From: Acipenser ruthenus
Lineage: Eukaryota; Chordata; Actinopteri; Acipenseriformes; Acipenseridae
Reading direction: 5' to 3'
Assembly (NCBI RefSeq): GCF_902713425.1
Contig: NC_081198.1
Coordinates: 22,551,188-22,615,187 of the forward strand
Length of the DNA: 64,000 nt
Position numbers and translations under genes: made by a program. Position 1 is the first letter of the stretch. Every line of letters begins with the position of its first letter. Positions 1 to 7,688 of this stretch are shown piece after piece. The notes under the pieces are model-generated. The model ran no database searches, was not told the DNA's origin, and worked only from the letters and a program-made list of their open reading frames with translations.

Positions 1-1016
1 CTTACAGGGAACCCCCGAAGCTGAAGCAGGCTCAGACGCTGGAGGGCAGCATTCAGGTATTTATATTTGGCTCTCCTTTCTTTTGCTTTCCTCTTGCCTG
101 CTGCTATGAAATAACCCTTAGTTCTCATTTTGACCATCTCCCACCACTCTATAGGGGAGTTGAATAGGTCACGCAAAGTGGTCCACTCAACAAGCCTGCT
201 CTTATAGGCTGCAGCTATGGAGGGGTCATCGAGTAAGGAGGTGTTTAATTTCCAGACCCCTGACCCCATCTGGGAGGTCTGAGGGACCTGCAATGTTACC
301 TGCAGGAGCCTATGGTCAGAGAAGAAGACGGCCTGGGTGTCTACTGCCGTCATCGTAAGGGAGCTGGTATGCAGGACGCGATCTATATGGGAGAAGGAGG
401 TCCCAGATGAGCTCACCCAGGTAAAGGGAGGCACCAGGTCCTTACCTGCATCACACAGGGAGAAATCAGATATTATGGAGGACAAAACTCTACTAGAGCG
501 GTCGTTGCGTGGCCTGCTCCGGTCTACGTCCCTCAGAGCACAATTGAAGTCACCTGACACGATGACGGGTACGTTCCCCAGCAGGAGTGGACGCAGCTGT
601 GGAAAAAATTGAACTCTTTCGTTTTGGTTAGTGGGTGCGTAGACATTGACCAGTCTGAGGGGAGTGTTGTTGTATGTCACATCCACGCTCAGAATTCTAC
701 CAGGTTCTACCTCCCTGCTGCTGCGGGAGGTAATAAATGGGTTTTTAAACAGGATACCTACTCCGTCGGCTCTGGCTATGTTGGAGCCCGACCAGAAGGA
801 GTCCCCCAGGGTCCAACTCTCCTTCAGGTCCCTATAATCAGGGCTCGACGAAATACCACACTCCTGCAGAAAGATGAGATCTGCTTTCAAGTTAGCTAGA
901 TAGTTTAGTACATCAAATCTTTTTTGTGTCTCCCTGATGCTCCTGACATTAACAGACACACATATCAGGGCCATCAGGGTAGCTAACAAGAAAAGGAGTC
1001 GCTGCGTCCACCCCAT
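1..1016 (-). CDS. Family A ORF2, N-terminal part (endonuclease), copy A1
   Basis: Residues 1 to about 338 of the endonuclease/reverse transcriptase polyprotein. They include the whole APE-type endonuclease domain, with the LQEC glutamate, the GDFN motif and the SDH motif. The reading frame is open to the window edge. The start ATG follows the ORF1 stop by five bases, as in the other copies. The reverse transcriptase part lies beyond base 1 and cannot be judged. Confidence 0.88.
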   Translation of the reverse strand, partial: MGWTQRLLFLLATLMALICVSVNVRSIRETQKRFDVLNYLANLKADLIFLQECGISSSPDYRDLKESWTLGDSFWSGSNIARADGVGILFKNPFITSRSSREVEPGRILSVDVTYNNTPLRLVNVYAPTNQNERVQFFPQLRPLLLGNVPVIVSGDFNCALRDVDRSRPRNDRSSRVLSSIISDFSLCDAGKDLVPPFTWVSSSGTSFSHIDRVLHTSSLTMTAVDTQAVFFSDHRLLQVTLQVPQTSQMGSGVWKLNTSLLDDPSIAAAYKSRLVEWTTLRDLFNSPIEWWEMVKMRTKGYFIAAGKRKAKERRAKYKYLNAALQRLSLLQLRGFPV

Positions 1017-1021
1017 AGCGA

Positions 1022-2017
1022 CTATGATTGGGAGGTCGGGACACTCTTCCTACTCTTAGCTCTACGCTTGCTTCGAGGGGGCTTGGGCTTATTTGCAACT
1101 CCCATCACCCCTGAGAAGGTACTCACTGCTGCCTCGTCCAAGAAGGCACCGTCTTTATATGCACAGTACGTGGAGTTGTTGGGGCTATTCAACTCCCCAC
1201 AAGGTAAGTCTGGTGGAACTTGCTCAGGGCCCCTCGGAACGTGTGGGTCAGCTTTGTCCTGGGGGGGGGGTTATGACAGACAGCATTCTTTGGCTGTTAC
1301 CGTCTGTTGAGTTGGAGCTGTTAGCAGACTTCTGGCTTACCGCGTCCAGGGGTATTCCCATGTCCTCCAGTGCTGTATCTAGGAGGACCTCTAGGGGGCC
1401 CCTGGTTTTGCCCATACAAGGGAGGGGGTCAAGGATGCTTTGAAGGGAGGCCCTTCGCTTGAAGAGGGTCATTGCTACCGAGGTACTGCTGGTCAGGGAA
1501 GGTGTTGACCCCGACCTCTCCCTCGGTGCATTAGTGAACACCTCTTCTGCGAGGTGTGCTAGGGTTTGTGCCAACGACTGGGAAGGCTGGCTGGGGATGC
1601 CCTGGCTGGCTGCTACCTGCCCACTAGGCGGCAGTGTAGCCGTCCCACTCGCCTCCGTCTCTGCCTGCGAGGGCAAGACTGGGGACTTTGTGTGGACATT
1701 AGCTGGTTTTGGATTTATGGGGGCCACCTGCAACTTGCTGTCTTTGATCCTGATCTTCTTTCTTTTCCCCCCCTCATCTCTACCCTTTCTTTTCCCCACC
1801 CTCTGCTGGTTCTTCACTCCCTTCCCCTCCTTCTCACTCTCACTTTCACTGTCGCTTTCGCTTTCCTCCCCCACGGACTCAATCCTTATGGCGTCATAAC
1901 GAGAGCCGAGGGGGAGTGCTGGCGCTGAGAGGGCCCTACTCAGGGGGGGGCCGCTGCTGGGTCCGGGCTCCCTCCCTGCCTCGTGTTCTGCATCAGAGGA
2001 GCTACTGGAGGAGCTAG
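1022..2017 (-). pseudogene. Family A ORF1, C-terminal fragment, copy A1
   Basis: C-terminal part of the ORF1 nucleic-acid-binding protein: acidic serine stretch, basic KRKGRDEGGKRKK-type segment and proline/serine tail. The zinc knuckles and N-terminal domain are missing because of the 5' truncation. A G run at 1261-1270 is one base longer than in the other A copies and shifts the frame, so the last part of the protein is read out of phase. The open frame at its 5' side simply continues into U2 and its promoter and is not a real N-terminus. Confidence 0.85.
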
Positions 2018-2077
2018 ATATTAAACTGATAAGAACAGATACTACACTTGATCTTAGCCAAAAGGCCGAGAAGCGAT
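2018..2077 (-). ncRNA. U2 snRNA 5' fragment (nt 1 to about 60)
   Basis: The first 60 or so nucleotides of U2, beginning ATCGCTTCTCGGCC on the minus strand, remain upstream of LINE copy A1. The PSE-type promoter of this gene is intact at 2078 onward. A transcript started here would carry a U2 leader and then read into the truncated LINE. Confidence 0.95.
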
Positions 2078-2651
2078 GGCGACTTGGCCCTTGCCCGGGG
2101 CCCCCCAGCCCGGACGGCACAGGGGGATTCAAAGGTGGGTGCAAAATTTCAAGCACAAGCAGACCCCCAAAACACGGGCTGCTGCTTCCAGAGGGGAAAT
2201 GTGCAATTTAAGCAGGAGAAAACAAAACAAAGCAAAAACACACACATAACACCAAAAACAAAACATAAACTGGCGGAGTGCGTCTTACAAATAGTCATGC
2301 CAAGCTGCTATGCTGTGCAAGGTGCCTTGGGTAACTACAACTGTGCCTCGCTGGCTGGCTGGCTAAGAAGGACCTGGCATAGGGACATGTTCCACCACAC
2401 TTGTCTGGTTAGCTGCATGCTCCCAGGAAACAACCTGCTGCTGTCTACATCATCACCACATGTGAATAAAAGAAAGAAAGACAGCAAGAAAGAAAGAGAG
2501 AAAGAAAGAGAGAAAGAGAGAAAGAAAGAGAGAAAGAAAGAAAGAAAGAGAGAACGAAAAAAAAAGAAGTAAAACGGCGGGAAAACTTGCATCAACACTG
2601 GCACTCTCCCTCCAGCAGGGGTAGACAAAATGCTAACAGGAGAGATCCAGA

Positions 2652-2667
2652 TCTGACTTTGACCAAC
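2652..2667 (-). terminator. snRNA 3' box of U2 (example)
   Basis: The minus strand reads GTTGGTCAAAGTCAGA about 12 bases beyond the mature U2 end. It fits the vertebrate 3' box consensus GTTTN0-3AAARNNAGA, which directs Integrator-dependent 3' processing. The same sequence follows every U2 3' end in the window, including the fragments left downstream of LINE insertions. Confidence 0.88.
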
Positions 2668-2678
2668 GTTAGAGAAAG

Positions 2679-2866
2679 GTGTGCACCGTTCCCGGAGGTA
2701 CTGCAATACCGGGCCGATGCGTGGAGTGGACGGAGCAAGCCCCTGTTCCATCTCCCGATTCCAAAAATCAATTTAATATATGGTCCCCTGATAGGGGACG
2801 TATCAGATATTAAACTGATAAGAACAGATACTACACTTGATCTTAGCCAAAAGGCCGAGAAGCGAT
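2679..2866 (-). ncRNA. RNU2: U2 snRNA gene, intact (G2)
   Basis: U2 is the spliceosomal snRNA that pairs with the intron branch site. The 188-nt gene starts ATCGCTTCTCGGCC and contains GTAGTA at nt 33-38 (branch-point recognition), stem IIb with GTCCCC/GGGGAC closing a TATCA loop, the Sm site ATTTTTGG, and the 3' stem-loops ending near GGTGCAC. A PSE-like element lies at 2913-2930 and a 3' box at 2652-2667, so this gene has everything expected of a working RNA polymerase II snRNA gene. The 3' end is placed by length against human U2, with an uncertainty of one or two bases. Confidence 0.98.
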
Positions 2867-2912
2867 GGCGACTTGGCCCTTGCCCGGGGCCCCCCAGCCC
2901 GGATGGCACAGG

Positions 2913-2930
2913 GGGATTCAAAGGTGGGTG
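2913..2930 (-). promoter_or_regulatory. U2 proximal sequence element (PSE), example
   Basis: On the minus strand CACCCACCTTTGAATCCC lies 47-64 bp upstream of the U2 start. It resembles the human U2 PSE (CACC, spacer, CTTGAAT) in sequence and in position, and no TATA box is present, as expected for polymerase II snRNA genes bound by SNAPc. A distal octamer is less clear: TTACAAAT at 3076-3083 matches only six of eight positions. Confidence 0.75.
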
Positions 2931-3469
2931 CAAAATTTCAAGCACAAGCAGACCCCAAAAAAAAATGGGCTGCTGCTTCCAGAGGGGAAATGTGCAATTT
3001 AAGCAGGAGAAAACAAAACAAAGCAAAAACACACACATAACACCAAAAACAAAACATAAACTGGCGGAGTGCGTCTTACAAATAGTCATGCCAAGCTGCT
3101 ATGCTGTGCAAGGTGCCTTGGGTAACTACAACTGTGCCTCGCTGGCTGGCTGGCTTGCTAAGAAGGTCCTGGCATAGGGACATGTTCCACCACACTTGTC
3201 TGGTTAGCTGCATGCTCCCAGGAAACAACCTGCTGCTGTCTACATCATCACCACATGTGAATAAAAGAAAGAAAGACAGCAAGAAAGAAAGAGAGAAAGA
3301 AAGAGAGAAAGAGAGAAAGAAAGAGAGAAAGAAAGAAAGAGAGAAAGAAAAAAAAAGAAGTAAAACGGCGGGAAAACTTGCATCAACACTGGCACTCTCC
3401 CTCCAGCAGGGGTAGACAAAATGCTAACAGGAGAGATCCAGATCTGACTTTGACCAACGTTAGAGAAAG

Positions 3470-3604
3470 GTGTGCACCGTTCCCGGAGGTACTGCAATAC
3501 CGGGCCGATGCGTGGAGTGGACGGAGCAAGCCCCTGTTCCATCTCCCGATTCCAAAAATCAATTTAATATATGGTCCCCTGATAGGGGACGTATCAGATA
3601 TTAA
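3470..3604 (-). ncRNA. U2 snRNA 3' fragment (nt 54-188) left by A2
   Basis: The 3' two-thirds of a U2 gene with its 3' box. On the plus strand, U2 sequence runs through gatattaa and then switches directly to the LINE terminus tactctttt, which puts the insertion point at nt 54. The matching 5' part of U2 and its promoter are absent on the other side of A2. Confidence 0.95.
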
Positions 3605-4114
3605 TACTCTTTTATTGAGATTTTACATTTTTTACATTTACACCCATTCGTTTTTTCATTCATTTTACATTTCTTTTAAAGATGACATTCATGCATACAG
3701 ACATACATTTTGTTTTAAAAGCATTTAAAATACATTTAAAAACACCAAGACAATTGTGCTTTGTACATGGTTAAAACAGACACAGATTAAAATCAACATG
3801 AAAAAAACCTGTGCTGTTTTAAAAGTGACTGGAAAAAAAGAACCATCTATAAAAAACCAGTGCTTGTGAGGGCCGGGGAGTGCTCTCTAAAAAAGTGAAC
3901 ATAAACCTAGATCTAAAACAGGGACAGGGGAAAAGGGACAGTGTATAAACAGTGAGTTAAAATTCTAAAATTTTAAAACACTTAAAATGTAACTTTTAAT
4001 AGTTTACATTAAAAATCTTAAAGATACATAAAACAAAACAAAACAAAATCAAATAAAACATTCAAATTAAATCAAAGGTCCATAAAACTGAAACAAAAAG
4101 ACTACATAAAACCA

Positions 4115-4218
4115 GGGCACCGTTGAAAAACGGTCATGCCAGCTAAAAAGGGCGGAATGCTGGCATGACAAAATAAATAAAAGGCTTAGCGGTGCCCCGT
4201 AGTCCCGCTCCTAGGAGC
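4115..4218 (-). other. Conserved inverted-repeat structure in family A 3' UTR
   Basis: Outer arms GGGCACCG (4115-4122) and CGGTGCCC (4190-4197) enclose a perfect 11-bp hairpin, GTCATGCCAGC (4133-4143) with GCTGGCATGAC (4159-4169). The palindrome GCTCCTAGGAGC follows at 4207-4218. The same layout is present in all A copies whose 3' end is in the window. LINE reverse transcriptases commonly recognise 3' UTR structure, so this is a candidate template-recognition element; that role is inference. Confidence 0.7.
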
Positions 4219-4239
4219 TAGCGGTTCCAGTTTTTTCCT

Positions 4240-7200
4240 TTATTCCATCTTCACGTCCTGAAGTCCGGCGATCCTCCACTCCGCGCAGGCCTTGTCCTTC
4301 CCGAGGGTCCGGATGTCCAGAATTACAAAGTCCTTGATAAGAGTTTGTGCCCTTCTGGTCGTGGTGATAGTGTCTAGCTCCTGCTTGTGATAGACACAGA
4401 CGTTACGGCCTTCCCACAGGATCTGCTTGACAACATTGATGACACGCCAAACGCACTTAGCTGTGCTGGTAGTGATTCCTCCCGCAGGCCCATAGAGCAC
4501 AGTCTCAGCGGTCATCTTGGCCGTGTCAGCAAACCTGTTTAGGAAGACAGAGACAGAGAGCCAGACACTGCCAGCCACATCACACTCCCAGAAGATATGG
4601 GCTGGTGTTTCTCTCTTGCGGCACTTTGCATAGGGGCATGTTTCTACTTGGGCTAGTCCCCTCCTGAACATGAACGCTCGAGTGGGGAGTGCACTGTGGA
4701 CGGTGTTCCATGCTATATCCTTCTGGACATTACTGAGGCAGCTGTGAGACACATTCTCCCAGATTTTTTGGCTTTGGGTGAGGGAGAAAGTAGCTACTTT
4801 TTCAATTTCCTGGGAACCGGCAAGATATTTAGTTACAGCCTTGTATTCCCAGGAGGCCAATTTTGCTTTATCTAAGCCCAATTTATATATAGTGTCCCTT
4901 AAGGTTCTATAATACAATGGGGGGTCCCAGGAGTACGGCACGGTGTTATCAATAGTGCAGAGGCCCAAGGCCCTGAGACAGGTGGCAAAATAGAAACGAT
5001 TCATGTAACATACCTTCCTGTCCAGGGCCTGGATGTTCTTGATAGTTTGCGTGAGCCCCTGCACTCGGGTGAGCTGCACAACGTCCGGGACCCCCTTACC
5101 TCCCTTCTTGTCGGCTTTACTCAGAGTGGCTCGTTTTACCCTCTCCATCTTGCTGCCCCAGATAAAGCGGTGGATAATGCGGTCCACCACTTTTTTGGTG
5201 GTCCTGTCTGGGGGAAAGATTTTTCCTACATAAGAGAGGATGGGGAACAGTATAGACTTGGTTATTAATACTCTACCCGTCATTGTTAAGGATCTTGTGC
5301 TCCATCCGCCAATCTTTTTACGGACCTGGTTAATGGCCGCCGTCCAGCTCTGGGCCCCCGAGCTATTGTTCTCGAAAATGAGGCCCAGAATCTTGATTTT
5401 GTCCTTTTTGACAGGGTACATGTCCGACAGTTCCCTATCTACCTGCCAATTTTTAGACACGTAGACTTCGCTCTTGGACTTATTAATCACTGCCCCGGTC
5501 GCCGTGCAGTACTTCTCAAGGATATTACTAATCCGAGGTACCGACGATGTGTTGGTGCAAATGAGTGACACATCGTCCATATATGCTGTTGTTTTGACCT
5601 GGACCCCGTTGGATCCAGGCAGCTGGAAACCAGTTATATTGGTATCCCTACGAATTGCCTGCAGGAGGGGTTCAATGCACACGACATATAGCAGTGGGGA
5701 TAGTGGGCAACCCTGTCTGACCCCTGACTGGATAGATATTTTACCAGTCAGGTGCCTGTTCACCAAGACTCGGGTACTAATGTTTGTATATATGGTTTTA
5801 ACCCACTCCCTAAGTCCAGGAGCGAATTTCATCTGGTCCATCACTTTGTACATATATTCATGGCTTACCCTATCGAACGCCTTCTCCTGGTCAAGGTTGA
5901 ACAGGCAGAGGGGATGGTTCCGTTCTCTAGAATAAGCCAGAATGTCCCTTGTTAACATTAAAATATCCGTGATGGACCTCCCTGGGACGCCACAAGCCTG
6001 GTCGGGGCCAATGACCAAAGGGAGGTGTACTTGTAGCCGGAGCATCAGAGCTTTGGCTAGTATCTTGTAATCCACGCAAAGGAGGCTGATTGGGCGCCAA
6101 TTCCGTAGATCTTTAACTTCCCCTTTCTTATGAAGGAGAGTAATTACACTCTCCCGCATAGAAGGGCCCAACCGCTTCTCCCTGTAGACCGCTCTGTAGA
6201 CCTCCGCTAAATGGACTTTTAGCGTGTCCCAAAAAAGATGGTAATACTCACCCGGGATGCCATCTGGACCTGGCGTCTTACCGGTGTTCATGGTCTTAAC
6301 CGCCTGGGTGAGCTCCTCCAGCGTGAGTTCTGGGTCCTTCTCCTCCTCCTCGTCGTCCCGCACTGAGTCAGGCTCCAACTGGCTCAGGAACCACTCTATC
6401 AGGGTGTCATCTGTAGCTTTGATGTTATACAGGTCCCTATAGAAGTTCTCTACCACTTTTTTCACTCCCTCACTATCCTCTACTATCCTCCCCCTGCTGT
6501 CGAGCATGGAGGACATCAAGTGCCGCTTCTCCCTCGTTTTCTGGAAGAAGAAGCGAGTACACTTTTCGTCTTCCTCCATTTTTTGCACTTTTGCATTGTG
6601 CATGACCTTTCGTTGTTCCTCCCTACAAAGCACTGAAAGATCTAGCTTGGTCTGGGCTATCTCGTCGCTTACAGGGAACCCCCGAAGCTGAAGCAGGCTC
6701 AGACGCTGGAGGGCAGCATTCAGGTATTTATATTTGGCTCTCCTTTCTTTTGCTTTCCTCTTGCCTGCTGCTATGAAATAACCCTTAGTTCTCATTTTGA
6801 CCATCTCCCACCACTCTATAGGGGAGTTGAATAGGTCACGCAAAGTGGTCCACTCAACAAGCCTGCTCTTATAGGCTGCAGCTATGGAGGGGTCATCGAG
6901 TAAGGAGGTGTTTAATTTCCAGACCCCTGACCCCATCTGGGAGGTCTGAGGGACCTGCAATGTTACCTGCAGGAGCCTATGGTCAGAGAAGAAGACGGCC
7001 TGGGTGTCTACTGCCGTCTTCGTAAGGGAGCTGGTATGCAGGACGAGATCTATACAGGAGAAGGAGGTCCCAGATGAGCTCACCCAGGTAAAGGGAGGCA
7101 CCAGGTCCTTACCTGCATCACACAGGGAGAAATCAGATATTACGGAGGACAAAACTCTACTAGAGCGGTCGTTGCGTGGCCTGCTCCGGTCTACGTCCCT

Positions 7201-7683
7201 CAGAGCACAATTGAAGTCACCTGACACGATGACGGGTACGTTCCCCAGCAGGAGTGGACGCAGCTGTGGAAAAAATTGAACTCTTTCGTTTTGGTTAGTG
7301 GGTGCATAGACATTGACCAGTCTGAGGGGAGTGTTGTTGTATGTCACATCCACGCTCAGAATTCTACCAGGTTCTACCTCCCTGCTGCTGCGGGAGGTAA
7401 TAAAAGGGTTTTTAAACAAGATACCTACTCCGTCGGCTCTGGCTATGTTGGAGCCCGACCAGAAGGAGTCCCCCAGGGTCCAACTCTCCTTCAGGTCCCT
7501 ATAATCATGGCTCGATGAAATACCACACTCCTGCAGAAAGATGAGATCTGCTTTCAAGTTAGCTAGATAGTTTAGTACATCAAATCTTTTTTGTGTCTCC
7601 CTGATGCTCCTGACATTAACAGACACACATATCAGGGCCATCAGGGTAGCTAACAAGAAAAGGAGTCGCTGCGTCCACCCCAT
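4240..7683 (-). CDS. Family A ORF2: APE endonuclease / reverse transcriptase (A2)
   Basis: A 1147-residue protein that would nick the target DNA and copy the element RNA at the nick (target-primed reverse transcription). The APE-type endonuclease occupies about residues 16-245, with N23, E52, the GDFN motif at 155-158, an ID motif at 211-212 and SDH at 233-235. The reverse transcriptase covers about 465-820, with FNLD (D598) and the catalytic YMDD at 701-704. A C-terminal zinc knuckle C1016-C1021-H1029-C1034 is typical of L1/Tx1 ORF2. The first 14 residues are hydrophobic and Met15 is an alternative start. This copy alone has Cys in place of Arg at 210, just before the ID motif, which could weaken cutting. 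Confidence 0.95.
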   Translation of the reverse strand: MGWTQRLLFLLATLMALICVSVNVRSIRETQKRFDVLNYLANLKADLIFLQECGISSSHDYRDLKESWTLGDSFWSGSNIARADGVGILFKNPFITSRSSREVEPGRILSVDVTYNNTPLRLVNVYAPTNQNERVQFFPQLRPLLLGNVPVIVSGDFNCALRDVDRSRPRNDRSSRVLSSVISDFSLCDAGKDLVPPFTWVSSSGTSFSCIDLVLHTSSLTKTAVDTQAVFFSDHRLLQVTLQVPQTSQMGSGVWKLNTSLLDDPSIAAAYKSRLVEWTTLRDLFNSPIEWWEMVKMRTKGYFIAAGKRKAKERRAKYKYLNAALQRLSLLQLRGFPVSDEIAQTKLDLSVLCREEQRKVMHNAKVQKMEEDEKCTRFFFQKTREKRHLMSSMLDSRGRIVEDSEGVKKVVENFYRDLYNIKATDDTLIEWFLSQLEPDSVRDDEEEEKDPELTLEELTQAVKTMNTGKTPGPDGIPGEYYHLFWDTLKVHLAEVYRAVYREKRLGPSMRESVITLLHKKGEVKDLRNWRPISLLCVDYKILAKALMLRLQVHLPLVIGPDQACGVPGRSITDILMLTRDILAYSRERNHPLCLFNLDQEKAFDRVSHEYMYKVMDQMKFAPGLREWVKTIYTNISTRVLVNRHLTGKISIQSGVRQGCPLSPLLYVVCIEPLLQAIRRDTNITGFQLPGSNGVQVKTTAYMDDVSLICTNTSSVPRISNILEKYCTATGAVINKSKSEVYVSKNWQVDRELSDMYPVKKDKIKILGLIFENNSSGAQSWTAAINQVRKKIGGWSTRSLTMTGRVLITKSILFPILSYVGKIFPPDRTTKKVVDRIIHRFIWGSKMERVKRATLSKADKKGGKGVPDVVQLTRVQGLTQTIKNIQALDRKVCYMNRFYFATCLRALGLCTIDNTVPYSWDPPLYYRTLRDTIYKLGLDKAKLASWEYKAVTKYLAGSQEIEKVATFSLTQSQKIWENVSHSCLSNVQKDIAWNTVHSALPTRAFMFRRGLAQVETCPYAKCRKRETPAHIFWECDVAGSVWLSVSVFLNRFADTAKMTAETVLYGPAGGITTSTAKCVWRVINVVKQILWEGRNVCVYHKQELDTITTTRRAQTLIKDFVILDIRTLGKDKACAEWRIAGLQDVKME

Positions 7684-7688
7684 AGCGA

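Larger units (their letters stand above)
1..2017 (-). mobile_element. LINE family A copy 1 (Tx1 clade, Keno-like), 5'-truncated, runs off window
   Basis: This is the 5' part of a family A element. It holds the first 338 or so codons of ORF2 and the C-terminal half of ORF1, and it aligns base for base with 6668 onward in the complete copy A2. The element is truncated on its 5' side inside the serine-rich linker of ORF1 and joins U2 near U2 nt 62. Two bases (ag) at the junction could belong to either side, as expected for a microhomology-assisted 5' join after incomplete reverse transcription. Its 3' end lies outside the window. Confidence 0.93.
2018..3604 (-). repeat. U2 tandem unit block I
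   Basis: Two spacers and parts of three U2 genes between A1 and A2. Each spacer holds the U2 promoter (PSE about 55 bp upstream of the gene), an A/C-rich stretch, a TGGCTGGC-type repeat and a purine-rich GAAA/GA microsatellite (2467-2568 and 3261-3360), which is a CTTT/CT tract downstream of the next U2 gene on its own strand. The period from G1 to G2 is 789 bp. This block carries the spacer variant with ctaagaaggacc at 2364, which also appears beside full-length A copies. Confidence 0.95.

Noticed and set aside
2335-2751. Minus-strand frame rich in Phe/Leu/Ser, and its plus-strand Lys/Glu/Arg counterpart
   Set aside because: It is translation of the microsatellite and of the U2 gene and promoter; the repeat-length changes between units shift it freely.
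3076-3083. Octamer of a distal sequence element upstream of U2
   Set aside because: TTACAAAT matches ATGCAAAT at six of eight positions, which is too weak to list as a feature, although its distance of about 210 bp is right.
2592-3089. 165-codon minus-strand frame across spacer and U2
   Set aside because: It runs through the snRNA gene and its promoter, and the frame is broken in most other units.
5474-5935. Plus-strand open frames inside ORF2 of each A copy (up to 153 codons)
   Set aside because: They are antisense to the endonuclease/reverse transcriptase, recur only because the LINE recurs, and show no domain.
7620-7683. Signal peptide or membrane anchor at the ORF2 N-terminus
   Set aside because: The hydrophobic residues lead straight into the first strand of the endonuclease fold, and a second Met at residue 15 may be the real start.
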